NCBI GenBank assembly: GCA_001769195.1
Contig: MEOK01000019.1
Coordinates: 8,715 to 72,714, forward strand
Reading direction: 5' to 3'
Length of the DNA: 64,000 nucleotides
DNA from: Bacteroidetes bacterium GWF2_40_14
GTDB lineage: Bacteria; Bacteroidota; Bacteroidia; Bacteroidales; UBA932
The notes below the pieces were generated by a model that worked only from the letters and a program-made list of their open reading frames with translations, did not search any database and was not told the DNA's origin. Made by a program: the position numbers and the translations under genes. Position 1 is the stretch's first letter, and each line of letters opens with the position of its first letter. Shown one piece after another: positions 27,564 through 36,100 of this stretch.

Positions 27564-29747
27564 TTATTTTTTTTTAAAAAGAACAAGAATCTCATTCGTA
27601 TAAATTTCTTCTATTTGAGATAGAAGGCGATCAGCATATAAAAATTCATTAACCGTTATATTATTATATTGTTTGATTGCATTAAGCAGTATTTTTATAT
27701 TGTGCCACTCTTTTATATTTAGTAATAATTCATTATCTCCTGTAGAAAAAGTTATTAATTCTGGGATTGCTCTCTTTATTCTCCATTTCTCGAACTTCTC
27801 CATCCCGATATATTCAGGTTCATTAAAGAAATCTTTTACTTCTATATAATTAATTCGCCAACAAGCTTTTGATATAATGGAGTTTCCGAATACTACTCTC
27901 GGAAGGTATTTACATTCACTTAATACAACGGGCCATTCAAAAAAACTAGATGAGGTTTTTGTTTTATAATCTTCAAAGTCGCATAAAAAACGATATATTG
28001 GTAATGAGCTTGATTGGTAGTAATGTGCGTTACATAGGCGAGGAATAACCTCCTTGTTATTCTTTTTGGAGAATAAAAGAAGTTTCTTTTTTACAATTCT
28101 AAGAGAAAGATCGTTTATGTCTATAATATTATTACTTGAAACTGTTGAACGTGATAAATAGGGAATTTCATAGTCATATATGGGAGGGTGCTGAGCAATA
28201 TTTCCTAGTCGATTCTCTGGGATATGAAGTATTTCAGCAAAAATTGTCTCTGGACTATGGATATTATCAAGTTGTGCGAAATCTTTAATTATTGACAATA
28301 TTTTTTTATCCAAATATGCAAAGCGTGCTGTTAGCTGAATCGCATTCTTGCCTATGCCCCTAAAATATATGCATAAATCTTTCTCTGTCCCAGATATATA
28401 CTGAATTATACATGCAAAAGAATTTTGATTAAATGAAATCTTGCGATATTCAATAGGGATATCTTCCCATTCAAAATTTATAACATCATTTTTGTTATCC
28501 AGAAAGTCAAGATATTTCTTAAGTATTAAATCACAAACCCAATTCCATTGTACATTTGTACTTCTTATTTCAGATGGGAAGGATATGTTATTGAAAATAG
28601 GGCAAATACTATTTGACATTCCAAATTCTTGATCGACAGGATATCCAATTCCTAAATCAGGATCGAGAGCTGTAACTAGGTCAATAGTTTGAGAGCCATA
28701 TCTTTGCTCAAATTTTTTGCAAAAACTGTCAATTGTACTTGACTTGATAGATGAAAATGCAGCTAAAAATGAAGCTGTATGTTTTACTTCTTTTCTAACG
28801 TCATAACTCAATCGGTTATCACAATAATTTGTGAGATAATCCACCTGAAACAAATTATTTTCGTTAAATTTTATTCCTAAATTAAAAGCAAGATCCTTAA
28901 TATTTAAGATTTGTTCAATATTAGCGCAACTATCATTATTTTGGGAATACTTAACTGCTTCATTAATAAAAACAGTTATATCTTTGTCAAGAACATGGTT
29001 ATTTTGAAATATCTTGAGAATAGTTTGCAAAAGAAATGGGTCTGTGACTGATATGTCTATGTTTGTTGTAATAACTTGATTATGGACTAATTCGTAAAAA
29101 GCTGTTTTTGCTTCTTTTTTTGTCGCTCCATTGTTAAGGAATATTAATTCAATCTCACGATATGTTATCCCATTTTTAGATTTGTTAAGTAATTCCTCTA
29201 AACAGGGAGTTTTGCAAATTTGACTTAAAATATATCTTCTTTTTTTGCGCATCCCAAACTCATATTCTACATAACGATATTGATTTGCAATCTCGTACAA
29301 TGTAGAATTAACTTTATATATTAGATATTTGTGGATATTACTACTCCCTTTTAATTTCTCAATTAACTCACTAAGAAAAGCATTATCTAATCGAATTAAT
29401 TTCTTTGCTATTTTTTTTTCCTCATTCCTTGTTATAATGTTTTTTCCATCATAAAATTCACCAATATTTATACCAGCAAATAACCCGAATGGGGTACATC
29501 TATAAGTTAACCGAGAAAGGTATTTTGTCAAACTTATAAACTCTTTTTCTCTTATTTTATTTTCTTTTCTATAAAGAAAGTAATAAAAATCGGGAGAACT
29601 TATATATATAGCTTCCTTTATAATTTCATTTGAGAACAAATTTAGAATGTTTTCTCTGTAATTTCCGGTAAATTGTGTATACCATGTGTTTAAAGAAAAT
29701 AATGGACTTCTAATAACATAATAATCGATAATGTCGTGACTCCTCAT
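27564..29747 (-). CDS. Lanthipeptide dehydratase, N-terminal glutamylation part (LanB)
   Basis: 727-residue Lant_dehydr_N-type protein. In characterised class I systems this part uses glutamyl-tRNA to glutamylate Ser and Thr of the precursor. The N-terminal blocks expected for the family are present: FLYRKENKIREKEFISLTKY, then RLTYRCTPFGLFAGINIGEF. The middle contains CKKFEQRYGSQTIDL and DPDLGIGYPVD. It lacks the SpaB_C-like elimination domain, which is the next gene, so the dehydratase is split as in pinensin and thiopeptide systems. Its ATG overlaps the lanC stop by 4 bp. About 65-70% AT by eye, unlike the housekeeping genes. Confidence 0.9.
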   Translation of the reverse strand: MRSHDIIDYYVIRSPLFSLNTWYTQFTGNYRENILNLFSNEIIKEAIYISSPDFYYFLYRKENKIREKEFISLTKYLSRLTYRCTPFGLFAGINIGEFYDGKNIITRNEEKKIAKKLIRLDNAFLSELIEKLKGSSNIHKYLIYKVNSTLYEIANQYRYVEYEFGMRKKRRYILSQICKTPCLEELLNKSKNGITYREIELIFLNNGATKKEAKTAFYELVHNQVITTNIDISVTDPFLLQTILKIFQNNHVLDKDITVFINEAVKYSQNNDSCANIEQILNIKDLAFNLGIKFNENNLFQVDYLTNYCDNRLSYDVRKEVKHTASFLAAFSSIKSSTIDSFCKKFEQRYGSQTIDLVTALDPDLGIGYPVDQEFGMSNSICPIFNNISFPSEIRSTNVQWNWVCDLILKKYLDFLDNKNDVINFEWEDIPIEYRKISFNQNSFACIIQYISGTEKDLCIYFRGIGKNAIQLTARFAYLDKKILSIIKDFAQLDNIHSPETIFAEILHIPENRLGNIAQHPPIYDYEIPYLSRSTVSSNNIIDINDLSLRIVKKKLLLFSKKNNKEVIPRLCNAHYYQSSSLPIYRFLCDFEDYKTKTSSSFFEWPVVLSECKYLPRVVFGNSIISKACWRINYIEVKDFFNEPEYIGMEKFEKWRIKRAIPELITFSTGDNELLLNIKEWHNIKILLNAIKQYNNITVNEFLYADRLLSQIEEIYTNEILVLFKKK

Positions 29748-30961
29748 AAAGTTTTATCATTTAATAATAAACATTCTTCCCAGTTATTTAATCTGCCATC
29801 TAAACGGGACAAAAGTACTAGCCCAATTCCGCTTAGACCTAATAGAAATCCTTTACTAAGATAGGGACCTCCATCTATTTCATGTTTCCAGGCATATACT
29901 TTTTCAATATTCCCACATTTAATAATTTCATTAATTGTAAAGGCAAACCAATAATCAGCAGCCTCTTTGAAAATAATATCATTAGTCATAAGAAATATTT
30001 CATCAAAGAAGATTATAAGCCCAGAACTACCATGGCATATACTAAAATCTTTTATAAAATTGGAGGCGGGATCTCTTCTCTGCGCACAATTAATAAGTAC
30101 TCTATGTCCGATTTCTATGTAATGCTTATTTTTTAATAGTATCCCTGATTTTAAAATAGATAGACCTACACCCAAATCTCCATAACACCATGCTAGTCTG
30201 CTATATTCTGTAGATTTTGAGTTGGGGGTTACAAAATTTGGGAAGAAAGATCCTATTAAACTAGCATTTTGCATAATTTCGATAAAATAATTTACGCCTC
30301 CTTCAATTAACCTACAAATAATGTCGTTATTATCTGTTTGAAAATTTGCAAGTTTGATTAAATATAGAATTATACTTGGCATACCATGCGCCAAACCGAT
30401 GTTATAACTGATGGATTTTCGGACAGAATCTTTATATTCCCATTTATATATATTGCCCTCCGTTTTACATGTTTGTAAGAAAAAAGTTACATATTGATCG
30501 GTTATTGCTTTTCTCGACATAAAATTTTCTAATACTAATCCTAATCCAATATTGCCATGCAATAGGTCGTAGTTTCTTTCAGAAGAATTTGTTTTAAATT
30601 GATCTTGTAATAAATATTGATATGAATTAATTTTATTTTCATCTAATTCAACTATTGATTTTTTTTTTAGATGAAAAAGTGTCCATAAAAACCATTGAAA
30701 GTCGTTTGATTTGTTTCTATTTTGCGAGTTATTTAAAAAGGACATTTCGTTTTCTAGGTAATTACTACCGACCAGAAAACTTTTTTCATCTCCCGAGTAT
30801 AAAAAATCATAAAAGAAAAAAAGAGAAGCACCAGATTTACCATTAAAGAAACCAGTAGTTTCAATGGGGTTGTTGAATATAAACTTCTTAATTTCAAGAA
30901 TAATTTCCCTGACAATAAATTGATTGGGTACTAACATTTGGCGAGAATAATAAAATTCCAT
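29744..30961 (-). CDS. Lanthionine synthetase C-like cyclase (LanC)
   Basis: 405-residue LanC-like alpha-toroid protein that adds Cys thiols to dehydrated residues to form lanthionine rings. Repeated helix-barrel motifs are visible: LLHGNIGLGLVLE, GLAHGMPSIILYL, WCYGDLGVGLSIL, CHGSSGLIIFFD and GFLLGLSGIGLVLL. The zinc ligands expected from NisC are present: Cys259 in CYGDLG, Cys309 and His310 in CHGSSG. The start ATG at 30959-30961 lies inside a perfect inverted repeat (30954-30999), so its translation is probably reduced by structure. It directly follows the precursor gene and overlaps the LanB gene by 4 bp. Confidence 0.93.
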   Translation of the reverse strand: MEFYYSRQMLVPNQFIVREIILEIKKFIFNNPIETTGFFNGKSGASLFFFYDFLYSGDEKSFLVGSNYLENEMSFLNNSQNRNKSNDFQWFLWTLFHLKKKSIVELDENKINSYQYLLQDQFKTNSSERNYDLLHGNIGLGLVLENFMSRKAITDQYVTFFLQTCKTEGNIYKWEYKDSVRKSISYNIGLAHGMPSIILYLIKLANFQTDNNDIICRLIEGGVNYFIEIMQNASLIGSFFPNFVTPNSKSTEYSRLAWCYGDLGVGLSILKSGILLKNKHYIEIGHRVLINCAQRRDPASNFIKDFSICHGSSGLIIFFDEIFLMTNDIIFKEAADYWFAFTINEIIKCGNIEKVYAWKHEIDGGPYLSKGFLLGLSGIGLVLLSRLDGRLNNWEECLLLNDKTL

Positions 30962-30999
30962 TTAGGATGATCATTACAATCAAACTCCTAAATGGAATT
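30954..30999 (-). promoter_or_regulatory. Stem-loop between precursor gene and lanC, covering the lanC start codon
   Basis: AATTCCATTTAGGA (30954-30967) and TCCTAAATGGAATT (30986-30999) are perfect complements, 14 bp each, around an 18-nt loop. In the mRNA the lanC ATG is buried in the 3' arm. There is no U-tract after it, so it is not a normal terminator. A role in limiting lanC translation or in stabilising the upstream precursor mRNA is inference. Confidence 0.7.
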
Positions 31000-31042
31000 C
31001 GATAATATATATAACGTCTACAGTACTTTTTGAGTGTTTAAA

Positions 31043-31291
31043 CTAAAAAATACAATTATCTTCTGTTGTATTGCACCCAAAATGACTGTTTGGATCTGTA
31101 CTACATGTCGCCATTGCAGTTGTCGGAACGATGGTATCAAGTGGGCATACTAAGCAATCTGTTTCTTCGGTTGATGGTTCCTTAAGAACATTTGAATCAG
31201 GGCATGTTCCTCCCTTAAGGGAGTTTTGTCGATTGCGGCTCAATTCAAGAATAGTTTCTTTTTTCAAATCGAATTCAAATTTTTTTTTCAT
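31043..31291 (-). CDS. Lanthipeptide precursor with double-glycine leader (LanA)
   Basis: 82-residue precursor. The leader is residues 1-28, MKKKFEFDLKKETILELSRN followed by RQNSLKGG. It matches the Bacteroidota pattern of class I lanthipeptide leaders (K-rich start, hydrophobic L/I spacing, T-I, terminal GG). C39 cleavage after Gly28 would release a 54-residue core starting TCPDSNVLKEPSTEETDCLV. The core has six Cys (positions 2, 18, 21, 35, 45, 52 of the core) and fourteen Ser/Thr, the ingredients for up to six (methyl)lanthionines. It is acidic: nine Asp/Glu against one Lys. An upstream in-frame ATG at 31339 adds 16 hydrophobic residues; I prefer 31291, the leader-type start. It is first in the operon. 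Confidence 0.9.
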   Translation of the reverse strand: MKKKFEFDLKKETILELSRNRQNSLKGGTCPDSNVLKEPSTEETDCLVCPLDTIVPTTAMATCSTDPNSHFGCNTTEDNCIF

Positions 31292-31362
31292 AATACAATA
31301 ATTTAATTTATTAATAATTATAGAGCACAGTAGTACCACTAGAATTAGTATACTATATGTAA

Positions 31363-31394
31363 CAAATATATGTAATTTATTTTTAAAGTTAAAA
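31363..31394 (-). promoter_or_regulatory. Promoter of the lanthipeptide precursor operon
   Basis: On the minus strand a TTTT at the -33 position (31391-31394) is followed after 20 bp by TATATTTG (31363-31370), a full -7 match. The transcript would start near 31356, giving a leader of about 65 nt before the precursor ATG at 31291. Confidence 0.65.
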
Positions 31395-31663
31395 TTTTTG
31401 CAATCATTTTCAGTACTTTAAACAGTTTGCTGATCCCTTAAGTGTGATTTATTCCAACCCTGCATAGTCTAGTCTTACAATACTAAAAAGACTCAGAGGG
31501 AAAAACAATAAAAACTACTATTTATATGAATTATCAATACATTTAAAGATTATTTAAAATAGTGAAATTTATACTTAAATTAAGGCTGAAACTTTGGAAT
31601 TATGTATCAGATTGTCGTCAAAAGAGAGAAATTCATTAAATTATTGTCACTGATCTATATCTG
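31395..31663. other. Gene-free stretch between the lanthipeptide promoter and the susD terminator
   Basis: Together with the lanA promoter and leader, the gap from 31292 to 31726 is 435 bp. In this part I find no reading frame longer than about ten codons, no second precursor, no tRNA and no obvious repeat. It is AT-rich like the cluster. Confidence 0.6.
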
Positions 31664-31703
31664 AATTAAAAAAATAAAGGCTGCCCAGAAAAGTTGGACA
31701 GCC
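31664..31703 (-). terminator. Terminator after susD
   Basis: On the minus strand GGCTGTCCA (31695-31703) pairs with TGGGCAGCC (31679-31687) with one mismatch. The 7-nt loop is followed by TTTATTTTTTT. It ends the susC-susD transcript. Confidence 0.85.
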
Positions 31704-31726
31704 CTATATTAGAATAATTAAATGAT

Positions 31727-33166
31727 TTATAGAGGATTCTGAACCATGTTAGGGTTTGAGTCAATCTCCTGCTTAGGTATTAAGAACACAAGGTTCTTGT
31801 CCCCTGCAGGGAAGTTTGATGCAGCGTTCCATAATGATTCTGTATGACCAAGACCTCTGCGGTCCAAACCGGTGTTAAGACGTTTGATGTCGAAGAATCT
31901 TTGTCCTTCACCCCAAAGGTCGGCCCTGCGGTGCATAAGGATATGATCAATAAGAGCCTGGCCTGTTAGAGTAGATTTAACATAAGATGGATCTCTCTTT
32001 GAAATCAGATTAAATAATACTGTCTGTGCAGCAGGATCGCCACCGCGACGTGCTTCAGCTTCGGCTTCAATCAGGTACATTTCACCAGCTTTGATGTACA
32101 GATAGTCGTTTGTCCACTCACCCCAGCCTGAGAATTTGTCTCCAACTCTAGGTTTGCCGGCTATTGTATAGTGACATGCCTTTCTTGCATCTGTATTACT
32201 CATGAAGTTGTATACAGCAGTACTCAACAGCTTGTGGTTTCCTAAACTTGCATATCCACCAAAATAAGGGTCGATATGCGAGAAGAATGATGCATAACTG
32301 GTTTGTTGTTCATCTATAAGAACAGCACCCCATATCCACTCTGTAGAGGCTTTGTTGAAACCGTAGTTGTAATCTGCTTCAAGTGATGTACCTGCTCTTG
32401 CAGCTTGTGCGTAAGTAACCGCAGCTGGATAATCACCGGTTGTCAAAGCAACTCTTGCAGCAATGGCGTTTGCTACATTCAGGTTGATGTGAGATACATT
32501 AGGCCTTGATGTTGTATTACCAGTAAGTAGTGTAATAGCATCTGTAAGGTCCTTTTTAATCTGAGTATAAACAGCAGCTACAGTACTTCTTGGCAGTGCT
32601 TCTGAATTTGAAACCAACACAAGAGGAACACCAAGGTGAGAGTTTGCTCCACCTGGTACATATCTGTCTGCATAGTACTGAACAAGATTGTAATGAGAAT
32701 AAGCTCTGTATACTAAAGCCTGAGCCTTGATATTGTCTCTTTTTGGTTTTTGTGCGTCAAAAACAGATATCTTGTCAATATTTGCCAGAAGCAGATTTGA
32801 GTTGTTGATAAGGTCGTAGTAGTATGACCATACATACTCAAGATTTAATGAGTTTATATTACGGTGCTCGATATATTGGTACCAGCTGACAAACCATCCG
32901 TAACCCCTCTCTGTAGAGTAGAAGTCTTCACCCAAAACATCATTTATATAATCACATGACTTTTGACCAAACCTATCGTGAGTGCCATAAAAGTAATAGG
33001 TTGCCCTGTGAATACCTTCGAGCAGTGTCTGGGCTCCGGTGAGAGTGGTAAAGAGGTCTTTCTCTGCTATACTTGCAGATGGAGCTGTCTCTAAGTACTC
33101 TTTGTTACAAGAGGCAAGGCTTAGAGTAGCGAGTAATAAAACTAGTATATATTTTTTCATATTCAT
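31727..33166 (-). CDS. SusD/RagB-family nutrient-binding outer-membrane lipoprotein
   Basis: 479-residue surface lipoprotein. The signal MNMKKYILVLLLATLSLASC places the lipid Cys at residue 20. The TPR-like SusD fold is recognised by AQALVYRAYSHYNLVQYYAD and LMHRRADLWGEGQRFFDIKR near the C-terminus. SusD proteins cap the partner SusC barrel and bind the substrate (glycan or peptide) before TonB-dependent import. The gene is 5 bp downstream of susC. No glycoside hydrolase or sigma/anti-sigma pair is next to it; the divergent neighbour is a secreted M64 peptidase, so peptide or glycoprotein uptake is plausible but not shown. Confidence 0.93.
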   Translation of the reverse strand: MNMKKYILVLLLATLSLASCNKEYLETAPSASIAEKDLFTTLTGAQTLLEGIHRATYYFYGTHDRFGQKSCDYINDVLGEDFYSTERGYGWFVSWYQYIEHRNINSLNLEYVWSYYYDLINNSNLLLANIDKISVFDAQKPKRDNIKAQALVYRAYSHYNLVQYYADRYVPGGANSHLGVPLVLVSNSEALPRSTVAAVYTQIKKDLTDAITLLTGNTTSRPNVSHINLNVANAIAARVALTTGDYPAAVTYAQAARAGTSLEADYNYGFNKASTEWIWGAVLIDEQQTSYASFFSHIDPYFGGYASLGNHKLLSTAVYNFMSNTDARKACHYTIAGKPRVGDKFSGWGEWTNDYLYIKAGEMYLIEAEAEARRGGDPAAQTVLFNLISKRDPSYVKSTLTGQALIDHILMHRRADLWGEGQRFFDIKRLNTGLDRRGLGHTESLWNAASNFPAGDKNLVFLIPKQEIDSNPNMVQNPL

Positions 33167-33171
33167 ATCAG

Positions 33172-36100
33172 TTAAAATGTAATATTAAGTCCAAGAGAAA
33201 CAATCTTTGAAGGAATGTAGGTGTGGTCCGCAGTTCCGTTAAAGGTTTGTTGTGGATCCAGTCCCTTTCTTGCAGCAAATAGTGCAAGATTGTCGCCTGT
33301 TGCATATATTCTAACAGAAGCAATGTCAAGCTTCTTAAGAAGTTTAGCAGGAATTGTATAGCCTAAAGTTACATTTCTGAAAGAAAGGTAACTGGCACTT
33401 ACCAACCATCGACTCGAAGCTGCAGTTGCTGCAGTATATGCATTTTGCAATCTAGGAACATTTGTTTTAGTATTCTCAGGAGTCCAACGGTCAGCAATAT
33501 CTACATGCATTGCAGAACCAAAAGCACCCGGATGCATCAAGGCCGCATAGTTGGTGTCGTATATTTTACCACCAAGTTGGAATGTTACAAATAAAGACAG
33601 GTCAAATCCATATGCTCTGATTGTGTTTGTGATACCACCGTATAAATCAGGAATTGACGAACCTTTGTAGTAGTAAGAGGCAGCATTCTGGTCCTTTGTA
33701 GTCTCTTTTCCTGTAACATTGCCATCGGTATCTTTAATGTCCTTGTAATACAGCGCACTCCCGTCAGTTGCATCTACTCCCGCATAATCACGCAGCCAGA
33801 AATCGTATACTGAATGGCCAACAGAAAGTTTCTTCGTTCCTGAGATAATCTCCTGTGGTTTTCCTGCAGGGTCAAGAGGCATCTTTGTAATCTCGTTTTT
33901 GTAGCCTGTTGCGTTTATATCCAAGGTCCATTTGAATTTATTGGCTTTAACTATATCACCGGACAGAGTAATTTCAAAGCCATTGTTCTTCATTGTTCCT
34001 ATATTGGCCCATTTTGTGCTGATGCCTGTAGATTGTGGAAGTGGAACCTGGAAAAGAAGGTTGCTTGATTGTCTCTGGAAATATTCAACCTGACCACGTA
34101 ATCTGTTCCATAAAGAAAATTCGATACCTACGTTAAGGTTGGCGTTTTTCTCCCATTTCAAATCCGGATTTGGCAGCTGAGCGTAAAGAGATCCATTATA
34201 ATTTCCATTGTTCCTGTCGTCGATAGAGTACAGACTTTGATATCCGTAATAGTTAACTGTACCATCGGTGTTTCTTATGTCATCATTACCTTGCTGACCA
34301 TAAGAAAATTTAAATTTCAAATCATCTACAAAATTGATGTCGGCCAGGAAAGACTCTTGTTTAAGTCTCCATGAGGCACCTAATGACCAGAAACCTCCCC
34401 AACGTGACTGACTGGCGAATCTTGATGTTCCATCATAACGATATGAGGCAGATAGGAAGTATTTATTCTGGAGTGAATAGCTTGCTTGTCCAAAATAGCC
34501 TTCCTGAGTATAGATGTTATTTGTTGAAGCAGAACCCTCCGCTACAGAGCCTGCTATAAGTTCATTTGATAGAATCTTAAAACCTGTTCTTGTTGCCCAA
34601 AGATTATTGTCGCGAAGTTGGTAATTTTCGTGACCTGCCAGAATATTGATGTTATGTTCGCCGAATGTTTTGTTGTAGGTCAATACCTGATTGAAAGTAT
34701 ACGAATTAGTTTTAAGATAATCTTTTGTAGATCTGCCGGATACACCTTCAGCATCACCAAACTGATTGTTCTGATAAGTAGTTTTGTAAATGTTACTTAT
34801 ATCTGTGCTACCGGAAATTTTAAGAGTAAAATCCTTAAGGAAAGTAAATTCACCTGAAACTCTTGCAGAAAGCTGGTTTCTGGTATTTGATCTGTTATCC
34901 AGAGGAAGAGTAACTATAAGGTTAGAGTTTGGAGCATAAGGTCTTGTGTGTCCGGCCCATTTGTAAACCGATGAACCACCACCCATATCATAAGCAGGAG
35001 AACCATCTGACATATTGATAATCTTGCCTTCTGCATCTCTCTGATAAATAGGATAGATAGGTCCCATCATCCTTCCATAGTAGAATGGGTTTGTTGTATA
35101 TGTACCCTCAGCAAGGAATCCGCTCTGATTTGCTGAATAGCCAGATAAACCAGCCTCTATCTTAAACCATTTGTTGACTTTTGAAACCATGCTTACACGA
35201 CCTGTGAACCTGTCGTAATCTGACCATTTAACATAACCTTTTTCTTTGATGTAACCAAATGAAGAAAAGTAAGTGGTATTATCTGAACCACCGTTTACAG
35301 ATACATTATAATCTTGTCTAAGGCCAGCTTGAGAAAGAGCATCAATCCAGTCGTCCTGATAAAGTAGTTTTGCACTGGCATTAAGTTTGCCATCTATTCC
35401 AACAACCTGGTCTGCAGCAACGTTAAATGGATTGTAGTACCCTAATTTTGCAACTATACCACTTGAAGTAGCACCACTTGCCTGAGCGCGGGCAGCTGCA
35501 TCGGTCATTCCACCGGCAATAACGCGGGCGTTTTTCCAGCCTTCCCACATGTACTCATAGTATTTCTGCGGGCCAACTCTGTCATACTCCGGTACAGACC
35601 TTGAAGTAGCACCAATGTTGACTTTTGCTGTAACTGATGTTTTGCCTACTTTGCCTTTTTTTGTAGTAACCATGATAACGCCATTGGCACCACGAGAACC
35701 GTAAAGAGCAGCAGCTGCTGCATCCTTCAGTACACTGATAGATTCAATGTCATCCGTTCCTATGGCATTGATGTCACCATCATATGCAGCACCGTCAACA
35801 ACATAAAGAGGAGCACTTGATGAATAAACTGAACCAATACCACGAATTCTGATTGAGGCAGAAGAACCTGGCTGACCGGATCCGCCAACAACCTGAACCC
35901 CTGCCACTGCACCGGCAAGAGATTTTGTAAGGTTTGTTGACTGAATCTTTTCAATTTGTTCTTTTTTAACTACAGCAGCCGAACCTGTGTAAGAAGATCT
36001 CTTGACTGTTCCGTATGCAACTACAAGAACGTCTTCCAGTAACATTGCATCTTGTTGTAGTTTTACGTTGATAACGGAGAAATTACCAACTGTAACCAAC

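Larger units (their letters stand above)
23067..31394 (-). other. Class I lanthipeptide-type biosynthetic gene cluster
   Basis: Six co-directional minus-strand genes form one unit: precursor peptide, LanC cyclase, LanB N-terminal dehydratase part, LanB C-terminal (SpaB_C-like) part, C39-peptidase ABC exporter and HlyD adaptor. A single good promoter lies before the precursor at 31363-31394. Intergenic gaps are small (lanB parts adjacent, lanC/lanB overlap by 4 bp) except 81 bp after the precursor and 116 bp before the exporter. The DNA is clearly more AT-rich than the flanking gdhA and rpoBC regions. No immunity, regulator or outer-membrane channel gene is included. Family assignments come from motifs; the product is not identified. 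Confidence 0.88.

Noticed and set aside
31292-31726. Possible second lanthipeptide precursor upstream of the first
   Set aside because: No frame in this gap exceeds about ten codons and none has a Gly-Gly leader or Cys-rich tail.
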